Shown here: positions 43,962 through 53,186 of the stretch, one piece after another
How positions within the stretch are numbered: position 1 is the first letter of the stretch
How the letters are laid out: the number at the start of each line of letters is the position of its first letter
From: Bremerella sp. P1
GTDB taxonomy: Bacteria; Planctomycetota; Planctomycetia; Pirellulales; Pirellulaceae
Direction: 5' to 3'
DNA: 64,000 bases
Assembly: GCF_028748185.1 (NCBI RefSeq)
Contig: NZ_CP118164.1
Coordinates: 124,001 to 188,000 of the forward strand
Notes under the pieces: model-generated
What the model saw: only the letters and a program-made list of their open reading frames with translations
Database searches by the model: none
Told to the model about the DNA's origin: nothing
Translations under genes and position numbers: made by a program

Positions 43962-45692
43962 ATGGAATCGATGATGAACCCGATGACCAGCGCCCCACCT
44001 CGGCTTGGTAATCTTTTGATCCGCCGCGGGTACGTGACCGTCGAGCAACTGGAACAAGCACTCGCCTATCAGAAAATGAAAGGCCAGGGCAAGCTTCTGG
44101 GTGAAATCCTTGTCGAGCTTGAATTCTGCTCCGAGGACCACGTCATCGAGTGTTTGGCGACCGAGTACGGTGTACCTCATGCGCGGTTGGAAGCCCGTCT
44201 GTACGACCCGAAAGTGGTCGACCTGCTTCCTCGCGAATACATCGAAAAGCACGGCATTTTTCCGCTGTTCAAAATCCGAGGGGTGCTGAGTGTTGCCCTA
44301 TCGGAACTCTCGAACCTGTTTCTGATCGACGAGATCAAAACCCAAACAGGTCTTCAGGTTCAAATTGTTGCGGCGTCGTCCAAAGACATCCGCCGCATGA
44401 TCTCGCAACTGCCTGACTCGCGGGTCTTCGTGATCGATGACATCATCGAAGACAACAACGAGACCGAAGTCACGCTGATCGAGGATGCGATTGAAGACAT
44501 TGGTGACGTCGAAGAAATCGCCGGTCAGTCCCCAGTGATCCGACTGGTGAACTACGTCGTCTACAACGCAGTAAAAGAAGGGGCAAGCGATATTCATATC
44601 GAGCCCGCCGAACGCTGCATGCGAGTTCGCTACCGGATCGACGGCAAGCTGCACAAATCGCTCGAAGTTCCGATCCACTTGCTCAACGCGGTCAGCAGTC
44701 GTATCAAGATTATGGCCGGGCTCGACATCAGCGAACGCCGGTTACCGCAGGATGGCCGCGTGAACGTGATGCTCGACTCGCGCAAGATCGACCTTCGTGT
44801 GAGCACCTTCCCAGGCAACCGAGGCGAGAAGACGGTAATTCGTGTTCTCGATACCAAGAAGGTCACGCTCGTCCTTAAGAACCTGGGCTTCGCCGAAGAC
44901 ATTCTCACACGGCTCTCCGCCAACGTGCATGCTCCCAACGGCATCGTCCTGGTTACCGGCCCGACCGGTAGTGGTAAGTCGACGACACTCTATGCGGCGC
45001 TCAATGAGATCGCCACCATGGAGAACAACATCTGCACGGTGGAAGATCCCATCGAATACCACTTGCCGCTGATCAATCAATTCCAAGTCCAAGAACGCGT
45101 CGGCCTGACGTTCTCGGTCGCTTTGCGTACGCTGTTGCGACAAGATCCCGACGTGATCATGGTGGGTGAAATTCGTGACGAGGAAACAGGGCGAACTGCC
45201 ATTCAAGCGGCTTTGACCGGTCACTTGGTGCTCAGCACGCTGCACACCAACAACGCTCTTTCCGCAGTCACGCGACTGGTCAACATGGGCGTCGAGCCCT
45301 ACTTGATTGGTGCCGCACTCAACATGGTTCTCGCACAGCGACTTGTTCGACGAATTTGTCCGAAGTGCAGCGAAGCGTATGAACCGGACCGCAACCTTCG
45401 TAAGGCCCTCGACCGGATGGGCTACGAGATCGATTCCTTCCGTCGCGGTGTTGGCTGCCGGGCATGTCGCAACACCGGCTACAGCGGACGTATCGGCGTT
45501 CACGAACTATTGACCATTTCGGACGAACTGCGAGATGCCATCGTCAATGGTGCTTCGCTGGCCGAGATGCGGAAGATCGCTCAGAACAACAACTCGTTGA
45601 TCGGGATGCAGCTAGACGGATACCGCAAGGTGAAAGAAGGAATCACGACCGTCGAAGAAGTCATTCACGCGACCGGGGACATCGTCTATTAA
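43962..45692 (+). CDS. pilB: type IV pilus / type II secretion assembly ATPase (PilB/GspE) with MshEN-type domain
   Basis: A 576-residue hexameric ATPase that powers assembly of pilin subunits at the inner membrane. The N-domain matches the MshEN pattern RLGxxLxxxG...LxxALxxQ...LGEILVELEF...V, which in some proteins binds cyclic di-GMP. The second N-domain runs to about residue 150. Walker A GPTGSGKST is at 333-341, followed by the Asp box VEDPIEYHLP, Walker B DPDVIMVGEIRDEETGRTA and the His box GHLVLSTLHTN. The tetracysteine zinc motif is CPKC...GCRAC. The gene belongs to the kinase-regulator-STAS-pilB-pilC operon. PilB versus GspE cannot be decided. Confidence 0.93.
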   Translation: MESMMNPMTSAPPRLGNLLIRRGYVTVEQLEQALAYQKMKGQGKLLGEILVELEFCSEDHVIECLATEYGVPHARLEARLYDPKVVDLLPREYIEKHGIFPLFKIRGVLSVALSELSNLFLIDEIKTQTGLQVQIVAASSKDIRRMISQLPDSRVFVIDDIIEDNNETEVTLIEDAIEDIGDVEEIAGQSPVIRLVNYVVYNAVKEGASDIHIEPAERCMRVRYRIDGKLHKSLEVPIHLLNAVSSRIKIMAGLDISERRLPQDGRVNVMLDSRKIDLRVSTFPGNRGEKTVIRVLDTKKVTLVLKNLGFAEDILTRLSANVHAPNGIVLVTGPTGSGKSTTLYAALNEIATMENNICTVEDPIEYHLPLINQFQVQERVGLTFSVALRTLLRQDPDVIMVGEIRDEETGRTAIQAALTGHLVLSTLHTNNALSAVTRLVNMGVEPYLIGAALNMVLAQRLVRRICPKCSEAYEPDRNLRKALDRMGYEIDSFRRGVGCRACRNTGYSGRIGVHELLTISDELRDAIVNGASLAEMRKIAQNNNSLIGMQLDGYRKVKEGITTVEEVIHATGDIVY

Positions 45693-45706
45693 GTAAGCAA
45701 TAAGCC

Positions 45707-46903
45707 ATGCAAACCTTCGCCTATCAAGCCAAAGACAAGCTCGGGAATATTCACGATAGTTCCATCGATGCCGACAGCCTCGATGAAGCCCGTAGCGTGC
45801 TCGCCAGCGATGGTCTGCAGTTGATCTCGATCGAAGAAGAAGCTTCCGGCGGGTTTTCGCTGGGCGGCAACCGCATCACCAAGCACGACATCATCTACAT
45901 GACCAGTCAGCTGTCGGTGATGATTGAAACTGGCATCAACCTCTCGACGGCCCTGGATGGTATTGCATCGCAGGAAAAGAACGAAGCTCTGAAGAAGCTG
46001 ATGCTCGACATCAAGCGAGAAGTCGAAGGAGGTGAAGACTTCTCTGCAGTGCTTTCGAAGCATCCGAAGTACTTCGACCAAACCTACATCGCCCTGATTC
46101 GTGCGAGTGAACAAACGGGCCTCATGGGCGAGATGCTCGAGAAGGTGGCACTATACCTTCGCAAGGAATCCGAGACCAAAGGAAAGATCCGTGCGGCACT
46201 CGCTTACCCAGCAGTCATGATTCTGCTGGCATGCGGTGTGACTATCTTCCTGCTGACGTTTGTGCTGCCGAAGTTTGAGCCGCTGTTCAACCGCAAAGGG
46301 GTAAAGCTGCCTGGGCCAACGGTCTTTATGATGACGGCTTCGGACTTCCTGCTGAACTATTGGATGTATTGGGGTCCGGCATTGATCGCCACCGGCGTGG
46401 CCTTTTACTTCTTCCGAAAGAGCGAGCCGGGACGAAAGGTCATCGACACCGTCAAGCTCAACGTCCCGATCATCGGTCCGATGATTCGCAAGGTGACCAT
46501 TGCCCGAAGTCTCAATACGCTTGGAACCCTGGTGCGTAGCGATGTTCCCATGCTGCAGTCCTTGGAACTTACTTCGCAGGTTTGCAACAACGCCAACTAC
46601 TCGCAGCTTTGGCGTAACGTGATCGATGCCGTTACTTCCGGTAGCCAGATTCACGAGAGCCTCCGAAAGAGCAAGCTATTCCCAGCAACGATCGTGCAGA
46701 TGATTGCCGCCGGCGAAGAGACCGGCCGCCTGGACGACGTTCTCGAGAAAGTGAGTACTCACTACGAACATGACGTCGATCTGTCGATCAAAACGACCAC
46801 CAGCCTGATCGAGCCAATCATGATTGCCGTGATGGGGGTCGTCGTCGGGGGGATCGCCCTGGCGCTGCTGATGCCGATCTTCTCGCTGAGCCGCAACGTC
46901 TAG
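45707..46903 (+). CDS. pilC: type IV pilus / type II secretion inner-membrane platform protein (PilC/GspF)
   Basis: A 398-residue protein with two GspF-type cytoplasmic domains (about residues 65-190 and 270-390) and three membrane helices (about 165-187, 215-235, 370-395). Motifs SQLSVMIETGINLSTALDGIA and IARSLNTLGTLVRSDVPMLQSLELT are typical. It follows pilB by 14 bases and forms the platform for the ATPase. Confidence 0.93.
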   Translation: MQTFAYQAKDKLGNIHDSSIDADSLDEARSVLASDGLQLISIEEEASGGFSLGGNRITKHDIIYMTSQLSVMIETGINLSTALDGIASQEKNEALKKLMLDIKREVEGGEDFSAVLSKHPKYFDQTYIALIRASEQTGLMGEMLEKVALYLRKESETKGKIRAALAYPAVMILLACGVTIFLLTFVLPKFEPLFNRKGVKLPGPTVFMMTASDFLLNYWMYWGPALIATGVAFYFFRKSEPGRKVIDTVKLNVPIIGPMIRKVTIARSLNTLGTLVRSDVPMLQSLELTSQVCNNANYSQLWRNVIDAVTSGSQIHESLRKSKLFPATIVQMIAAGEETGRLDDVLEKVSTHYEHDVDLSIKTTTSLIEPIMIAVMGVVVGGIALALLMPIFSLSRNV

Positions 46904-47097
46904 GGAAACGAGCCCTCGATACAATCCGTTTGAGGGGGCTCAACTGCTGGCAAGCGAACGAAGAGATCACGCGACCGGTACAGATTAACATTTTGGCCTA
47001 CCTGCCAGCACTGGAGGGGACATTTCCTCGTTCAGATCATCCTGAGCACTTCCGATTCTTCTACGGTCGAATCTCTTTCCTGGCTCAGGACACTTAT

Positions 47098-47277
47098 ATG
47101 AGTACTTCCGCTCGAATTGCTAATATTGTCGACGAACTTTGCCGACGCCAGGATCAAGTTCTGAAAGAGCTGGACAGCCTCGACCAGCAAATCGAGCAAG
47201 TGCTGAAATCGCTGGCTCCAAAGCCCGAACCGGCCACGATTCCTGTGACGGTTCAATCCGATCGCAAAGCCGCCTAG
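47098..47277 (+). CDS. small coiled-coil protein
   Basis: A 59-residue protein from the ATG at 47098 (AGGA upstream). A longer frame beginning at 46930 is possible but its start region does not look coding. Residues 5-40 form a long helix (VDELCRRQDQVLKELDSLDQQIEQVLKSL) and the tail is Pro/Thr/Val-rich. It is convergent with the ubiB-like gene, almost touching it. Function unknown. Confidence 0.55.
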   Translation: MSTSARIANIVDELCRRQDQVLKELDSLDQQIEQVLKSLAPKPEPATIPVTVQSDRKAA

Positions 47278-47280
47278 CGG

Positions 47281-48966
47281 TTACTCTCGGTCCAGTTTCC
47301 CGGAACGATTAATCGCCAGTACCAGGCGAAAGCCGATCGCAAAGCTGATCACCAGACCAATTGCTCCTGGGATCGAGATGTCTTTCATCTGCAGCCAAAC
47401 CTCGTCCTTGAAGAGCAGGGGAGGAACATCCGAGCTGAGCATTTGCGACGATCCCATGAACAACGCCGCCGTGATGATCCCCATCACCATTCGGTTGACC
47501 GATGGTTCCAACCGGCGATGATCAAGGTGGATGTCGAACTTGCCAACCCGCACCAGTTCCAGAATCTCGCTAATCCGTCGCGGCATCACCTCGGCCAGGC
47601 GTTCCAGCTCGTTGTACATCCGCCACAGTTTCCGCAGGCGACGCTGGGGCGAAAATCGCTTCAAGATGATGCGGCGACGATGCTTGTGCAGCAGTTCACT
47701 TAAGCTGAACTGCGGATTGAGCATTCGCCCGGTACCGTCCAGCATCATCATGGTCTTCAGCAGCATGACGACCTGGGGAGGCAGTTGAATGCGATAATTC
47801 CGCACGATCTTGAACATCTCGTTCACGGCATCGGCGAAATTCAGGCCTTCAAGCTGTTGGTTCGCAAAGTCCGAAACATAGTCATTCGCGTCGCGGCGAA
47901 GCGCGCGTTCGTCCAGATCGGGTGGAGTCGAGCCAATCCGAATGATCGTGGCGGTCAGCAGATCGGCATCACGGCCGGTGATCCCCATCAGCAAGTCTTC
48001 GATGTCTTCTCGCAAACGATCGTCAATCCGACCGACCATCCCGAAATCGAGCAGGCCAATCACGTCCCCAGGCAGCAGCACTAAGTTGCCTGGGTGAGGA
48101 TCGGCATGGTAGAAGCCAGTATCGAAGATCATATGCATGTACAGCTCGGCACCACGCCGGGCCACTTCACTCAAGTCAATCCCCTCGGCCACCAATCGTT
48201 CTTGTTCGTTCAGCTTAATCCCGTCGATGTACTCCATCGTCAGCACACGCGGCGTGCATAGGTCGGGATAGACCTTCGGGATCTGAACCGTTTCGTTGTG
48301 CTCGAAGGCCGCTTCGAACTGCAGGATGTTGCGTTCCTCGCGTCCGAAATCGAGTTCGCGGCGAAGTGCGCGCTGGAACTCGGCAACGGTTGCCTTGGGG
48401 TGATAGTCGCGAAACTCAGGCACGTTCTCTGCTAATGCAGCCAGGCCGGTCAGGATGTCGAGGTCTTCATAGACCTTCTTTTCGATGCCATGATGCTGCA
48501 CCTTGACGACGACCTTCTCGCCAGTAAACAGCCGAGCAAGATGGACCTGGCCAATCGATGCCGAGGCGAAAGCTTTGTCTTCGAACGTCGAGAAAAGCTG
48601 ATCGATCGGCTGACCGAGCTCTTCTTCAATCAGCTTGCGAACCTGCTCCGGCGGATCGGCCGGTACGTTGGCCTGAAGCTTTTTCAGTTCTTCCGCCTGA
48701 TCGACACCAACAATATCGGGCCGTGTGCTCAGGATCTGTCCCAGCTTGATGAATGTGGGACCCAAGTCTTCCAGGGCCATTCGAACGCGTGCTTCGCGCG
48801 TGTACTTGGCCAGCACCTCGCCATCTCGATCTTTGAGGAATCCTTTGGCGAAGTCGAATTGGAAGCGTTGGATCCAGTCCGCCAGGCCGTACCGACTAAG
48901 CACCGATAAAATCTCGGTCCAGCGGTTTACGTTGCGATAAAGCTGGGGAATGTTGGTAAGTCTCAT
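47281..48966 (-). CDS. UbiB/ABC1-family protein kinase-like ATPase
   Basis: A 561-residue protein from the ATG at 48966 (a TTG four codons earlier is the alternative). The UbiB signature is [21 protein letters not shown]-like (here [20 protein letters not shown]), followed by the A-rich [12 protein letters not shown], the lysine [11 protein letters not shown] and the metal motif [11 protein letters not shown]. Two membrane helices close the C-terminus (about 500-520 and 530-550). Family members support quinone biosynthesis or lipid export and are atypical kinases. Its neighbours are the pilus genes, which do not indicate a link. Confidence 0.92.
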   Translation of the reverse strand: [561 protein letters not shown]

Positions 48967-49213
48967 GAATCTTCTCAAAGGAGGTAGACACCCCTTTCAT
49001 ATTATTTCAAGCATCTACGACCAAGCTATGGCGTAGCAAGTCTTGACCGCCTCAGCATAATGCCGCAAACTTTCCATGTCCGCACTTCTCGGGCCAAAAA
49101 TAGGCAGTCCGGGGCAAAGCAGGGCCGTTTCGTCCGATTTTTCGGTCGATTACCCCTTATAATGCGGCAATCCTCGAAAGCCTGACCCGTTGTCCTCCGA
49201 CGGAAACCTACTC

Positions 49214-50473
49214 ATGAAAAGCATTATTCCCGCCGTTCTTCTTCTCGTCACTACCATTGTTTCGTCCGCAGCCGCGGATAATTGGCCATCTTGGCGCGGT
49301 CCTGAGAATCAAGGAATCAGTTACGAAAAGAATCTGCCCACCCAGTGGAGTGCCGACAAGAATATCGCTTGGCGTTTGCCGATGCCAGGGGCAGCTGGTT
49401 CGACTCCGGTCATCTGGGACGATCACATCTTTCTGACTTCGGTTGCCGATGACGACCTGGTTTTGATGTGCGTCGGTACCGATGGCGTCGAAAAGTGGCG
49501 ACGCAAGCTGGGCAGCGGAAATCGCGACGTCCGCGGCGACGAAGGCAACTCGGCCGCTCCGTCTCCTTCGACCGACGGAAAACATGTCTGGGCATTCTTC
49601 TCCAATGGCTCGCTCGCTTGCTTCGATTTTGAAGGCAAAGAAGTCTGGCAGATCGACGTCCAGGAAAAGTACGGCAAGTTCGATATCCAGTTCGGTTTGA
49701 CCAGCACCCCGGTCCTGCACAACGACAAGATCTACCTGCAACTGATCCACAGCGGTGGAGCTAAGGTCGTGGCAATTGACAAAGCCACCGGCAAAGAAGC
49801 CTGGGTCACCGACCGAACGAGCGACGCCCGCCAGGAGTGCGAACATAGCTATGCCTCGCCGATCGTGTACGACGGCAAGGAAGCAAAGTTCCTGCTGACT
49901 CATGGTGCGGACTACTCAATCGCCTACGATCTGGAAACAGGCAAAGAGATCTGGCGCGTCGGCGGCTTGCATCCTCCGGGACGTTATGACGTCACCCTGC
50001 GGTTTGTTTCCTCCCCAGTCGCGAAGGATGGGATGGTCGTTGTCCCTTCCGCCAAGCGAGGCATCACGGCCGCGGTGAAGACCACTGGCAAGGGAAACAT
50101 CACCGACAAGAAGGACCTCTACTACTGGACGTTCGAGATCACGCCTGACGTTCCGTCGCCACTGATCGTCGATGACCTGGTCTATCTCTGTCGCGAAAAC
50201 GGCAACCTGATTGCCCTGGAGAAAGAATCCGGCAAGCAGCTGTACGAGGAACGCACCAACCGCATTCGCCATCGGGCATCCCCCGTTTATGCGGACGGCA
50301 AGATCTATCTCACCGGACGTGATGGCATGGTGACGGTAGTGCAAGCAGGCCCAGAATTTAAGATCCTGGCTCAAAACGAAGTGGGGGAAGCGATTGCCGC
50401 TTCGCCAGTCATCAGCAATGGTCGAATCTACCTGCGGACGTTCGATGCCCTCTGGGCGATCGGAAGCGAGTAG
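49214..50473 (+). CDS. secreted PQQ-like beta-propeller protein
   Basis: A 419-residue protein from the ATG at 49214, with a signal peptide ending near SSAAA. It begins with DNWPSWRGPENQGIS, a very common planctomycete PQQ-repeat start. It contains blades such as WQIDVQEKYGKFDIQFG, GKEAWVTDRTSD, DLETGKEIWRVGG and ALEKESGKQLYEE. Propellers of this kind can be dehydrogenases or BamB-like scaffolds; no PQQ-ligand residues can be assigned. It is followed by another secreted protein gene. Confidence 0.9.
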   Translation: MKSIIPAVLLLVTTIVSSAAADNWPSWRGPENQGISYEKNLPTQWSADKNIAWRLPMPGAAGSTPVIWDDHIFLTSVADDDLVLMCVGTDGVEKWRRKLGSGNRDVRGDEGNSAAPSPSTDGKHVWAFFSNGSLACFDFEGKEVWQIDVQEKYGKFDIQFGLTSTPVLHNDKIYLQLIHSGGAKVVAIDKATGKEAWVTDRTSDARQECEHSYASPIVYDGKEAKFLLTHGADYSIAYDLETGKEIWRVGGLHPPGRYDVTLRFVSSPVAKDGMVVVPSAKRGITAAVKTTGKGNITDKKDLYYWTFEITPDVPSPLIVDDLVYLCRENGNLIALEKESGKQLYEERTNRIRHRASPVYADGKIYLTGRDGMVTVVQAGPEFKILAQNEVGEAIAASPVISNGRIYLRTFDALWAIGSE

Positions 50474-50604
50474 TTTCTTCCCCTGGCCAGTCGCGTCGGT
50501 ATTTCCTGAATAATCGCTACTCTTGAGCCGATAACAGCCCTAAGAGGTTGCCCGATTCGTACGGACTACCACCAATGCCACCAGCTAGCAAAACCGATAG
50601 TGCC

Positions 50605-51534
50605 ATGCGTATTTGCTTTGCTCTGATCCTTGCGTTCTCCTGTTTCTCCTCGACGGTTGTCTGGGCTCAGAACCCAGTCGTACCAGGCCAAGGCCAACGT
50701 GTTTGGTTCGATGACCTGGAAGACGAAAACTGGGAGTACATCGACAACCATCCCAAGTCGAGCCACGAACAGGACAACAACATCCGCCTGCCTGGCGGCA
50801 TGTCGAAGAACAAGCTGTGGGGCGAAAGCAGCAAGCGTGGCCATCCCGACTACGTTCGCCGAGTGGAAACACCCGAAGGGGGCATCCCTGGTAGCGAAGG
50901 CGCGCTGCTGATGATGACGCTGCAGTCCAACATCCCGTTCCGCGCAAGCAACGAACTGGGGCAGGACGACTTCATCTGCCGCGTTCCAGGGCGATACTCG
51001 GTACGCCAATACCCGAGTGCCGTGACCCGAGTTTACCTGCCGCCGTTCGAGAAGTGGGAACAATACAAGGGAGCCGCTACCTTCGGTTTCCGTACCACCT
51101 GCGTCGGTAGCCGCTCGAAGAAGAAGGGTGCTGGTATCTTCAGCTATACCTCGAACGAGACCGAAGAGAACTGGCCAGGTATCTTCATTGAGTTTCAACC
51201 GGCCAAGCCTGGTACCGAACAGGAATCGGCCGCCCAATGGATCATCCGCGGAGCCCCTTATGGTGACGTCCGAGGTCCGAAGATCAGCGTCGATCAACTC
51301 GGCTGGTGGACGATTGGCATGTCGTTCACTCCAGATGGCCGCTGCCATTACTTCATCTCGCAAGGTGCCGACGACCTGACCTCCAAAGACCTGGTCGCTT
51401 CGTACCTGCCGTATAACTACAAGATCGAGACGGTCAGCGGGATGTTCTTCAACGTCTTCAATCTCGACAACGGCAAGAGCTGGTCGACCCCATGGGTGAT
51501 CGATGATCCCGCTTTCTACGTGGGCCGTCGTTAA
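50605..51534 (+). CDS. secreted protein of unknown function
   Basis: A 309-residue protein from the ATG at 50605, preceded in frame by other possible starts. The signal peptide ends near VVWAQ. The mature part has many beta strands and aromatic residues (RVWFDDLEDENWEYIDNHP, FGFRTTCVGSRSKKKGAGIFSY, WPGIFIEFQP, WWTIGMSFTPDGRCHYFIS). This pattern suggests a concanavalin-like beta-sandwich, but no named family is recognised. It lies 131 bases after the PQQ propeller gene and may be co-transcribed. Confidence 0.75.
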   Translation: MRICFALILAFSCFSSTVVWAQNPVVPGQGQRVWFDDLEDENWEYIDNHPKSSHEQDNNIRLPGGMSKNKLWGESSKRGHPDYVRRVETPEGGIPGSEGALLMMTLQSNIPFRASNELGQDDFICRVPGRYSVRQYPSAVTRVYLPPFEKWEQYKGAATFGFRTTCVGSRSKKKGAGIFSYTSNETEENWPGIFIEFQPAKPGTEQESAAQWIIRGAPYGDVRGPKISVDQLGWWTIGMSFTPDGRCHYFISQGADDLTSKDLVASYLPYNYKIETVSGMFFNVFNLDNGKSWSTPWVIDDPAFYVGRR

Positions 51535-51543
51535 ACCGTTGCT

Positions 51544-51975
51544 CTAGCTTGCCGGCACAGCGGAAGCATCCGACGCGATGGCTTCCGCCTTAGGCATCGG
51601 CAACAGATAGCTTCGCAGCGTTTCCACCGTTCGAGGACCAATCCCCTTAACACGCTGCAAGTCTGAGTGATCGAGAAACGGTCCCTGCATTTCTCGCGAT
51701 TGCACAATCCGCTTGGCAAGCGTCTCACCAATTCCAGGCAGTTGAGCGAGTTCCGCCCACTCGGCCTGGTTCACGTCGACTAAAAACCGATATTCGACGG
51801 CAGGTGCCTGGTCGATGTCGATATAGTCGATCGACCGCATCTTCTGGATGCCGAAGTAGGCCGCCCCCGAAAGCACTGCCATCACCAAGATCGATGCGAT
51901 CACAAGCTGATCGCCGCGGCGCAGAAACCACCGCATCACGATTCGCTCTTCTGGTTTTTGACGCCGCTTGCCCAT
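51544..51975 (-). CDS. membrane-anchored helix-hairpin-helix (ComEA-like) protein
   Basis: A 143-residue protein with an N-terminal membrane anchor (about residues 22-44) and a pair of helix-hairpin-helix motifs: VDVNQAEWAELAQLPGIGETLAKRIV, then LDHSDLQRVKGIGPRTVETLRSYL. ComEA proteins bind DNA during competence, and the layout fits. The neighbouring pseudopilin genes fit a DNA-uptake idea, but no other com gene is present. It is convergent with the unknown secreted protein gene. Confidence 0.88.
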   Translation of the reverse strand: MGKRRQKPEERIVMRWFLRRGDQLVIASILVMAVLSGAAYFGIQKMRSIDYIDIDQAPAVEYRFLVDVNQAEWAELAQLPGIGETLAKRIVQSREMQGPFLDHSDLQRVKGIGPRTVETLRSYLLPMPKAEAIASDASAVPAS

Positions 51976-52077
51976 GTCACCCCTTGGTCACGAAGCCCCC
52001 ATTATCAACAATGAAGGCCAGCAAGGCGAGTTTTTCCGTCTCGTCCGTCGAATCGCCCACAAAATACAGCGAAAATC

Positions 52078-53001
52078 ATGGCCAAGCAGTTCCATCAAGT
52101 CACCTGGGATGACCTTCTTCAGGATGATTGCCGCCAACTTCTCGATCTGGCCGTGCGTGAAGACTTAGGTCGAGAACACGACTGGTCCACGCTTAGCCTG
52201 ATTCCCGAGTCGGCGATGGGTGAAGTCAGCATCGTGGCTCGCCAGGAAGGCGTTCTTGCCGGCAGCCAGATCATCGACTTGATGATCGACGAATTGGAAC
52301 TCGATATTGAAGTTGCTTATCACCTGAGCGACCGCTCGGCGATGGTGCCTGGCGACAAGCTGATCACGCTCAGCGGTAGCGTTCGCGATCTACTCACCAC
52401 CGAGCGTATTGTCTTGAACTTCCTGGGCCGCCTGGTTGGTATCGCCACACTCACTCGCACGTACGTTCAGCAGGTCGAGGGCACCTCCGCCAAGGTATAC
52501 GACACCCGAAAGACCACCCCTGGCTGGCGGCGACTGGAGAAGTACGCCGTTGGGTGTGGTGGCGGAACCAATCACCGCACGGGACTTTATGAAGCCGTGA
52601 TGCTCAAAGACAATCACCTGGCCTGGTACACCCAGTTCACCGGCAAGTCGGCTCAGCTTGGGGACCTGGTTGGTATCGTTCGACAGTTTCTCATCGATCA
52701 ACTGGGAGAAGCCAACGGTTCGCAGCGGATCATCGAGATCGAAGTCGACCGGATTGAGCAACTAAAACAAGTTCTACCCAGCCAGCCGGATATCGTCCTG
52801 CTCGACAACATGGACTGCGACACTCTCACCGCCGCGGTCAAGCTGCGTGATGAATTAGCTCCGAGCGTACAACTGGAAGCCTCTGGTGGAGTCAATCTGC
52901 AGACCATCCGCGGAATCGCCGAAACAGGCGTCGAGCGGATCAGCGTCGGGGCACTGACCCATTCCGCCGTAAACGTCGATCTGGGCTACGATTGGGGCTG
53001 A
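52078..53001 (+). CDS. nadC: nicotinate-nucleotide pyrophosphorylase (quinolinate phosphoribosyltransferase)
   Basis: A 307-residue NadC that converts quinolinate and PRPP to nicotinate mononucleotide in NAD synthesis. The catalytic motif is DTRKTTPGWRRLEKYAV, followed by GGGTNHRTGLYEAVMLKDNHLAW, and IEIEVDRIEQ, ILLDNM-like and LEASGGVNLQTI segments form the phosphate site. The start ATG at 52078 is placed at the edge of the fold. nadA and nadB are not in the window. Confidence 0.95.
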   Translation: MAKQFHQVTWDDLLQDDCRQLLDLAVREDLGREHDWSTLSLIPESAMGEVSIVARQEGVLAGSQIIDLMIDELELDIEVAYHLSDRSAMVPGDKLITLSGSVRDLLTTERIVLNFLGRLVGIATLTRTYVQQVEGTSAKVYDTRKTTPGWRRLEKYAVGCGGGTNHRTGLYEAVMLKDNHLAWYTQFTGKSAQLGDLVGIVRQFLIDQLGEANGSQRIIEIEVDRIEQLKQVLPSQPDIVLLDNMDCDTLTAAVKLRDELAPSVQLEASGGVNLQTIRGIAETGVERISVGALTHSAVNVDLGYDWG

Positions 53002-53013
53002 TCGACAATTAGA

Positions 53014-53031
53014 TGTTGCGTTTTCGCAACA
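53014..53031. repeat. perfect hairpin after nadC
   Basis: TGTTGCG and CGCAACA enclose a TTTT loop, 13 bases after the nadC stop. There is no T-run, so it is a possible weak terminator or an RNA-stability element. Confidence 0.4.
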
Positions 53032-53186
53032 TTCCCCCAATTCGGACCAAGGACTTTTCGATTATCTGCCGCAACTCTTCTCGCGGAAATTGACGAATGC
53101 GCGGGCAAACCTAAGTTTCAGACGGACCATCAGGCACACGTTATTGCCTGATTTTCTCGCTTCCAGCGTCCCTGAAACTCGTGAAG

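Noticed and set aside
44742-45503. 253-codon minus-strand frame
   Set aside because: It is antisense to the pilB ATPase motifs and has no protein family character.
50566-51363. 265-codon minus-strand frame
   Set aside because: It is antisense to the secreted beta-rich protein gene, which has a proper signal peptide; the antisense frame has no signal or domain.
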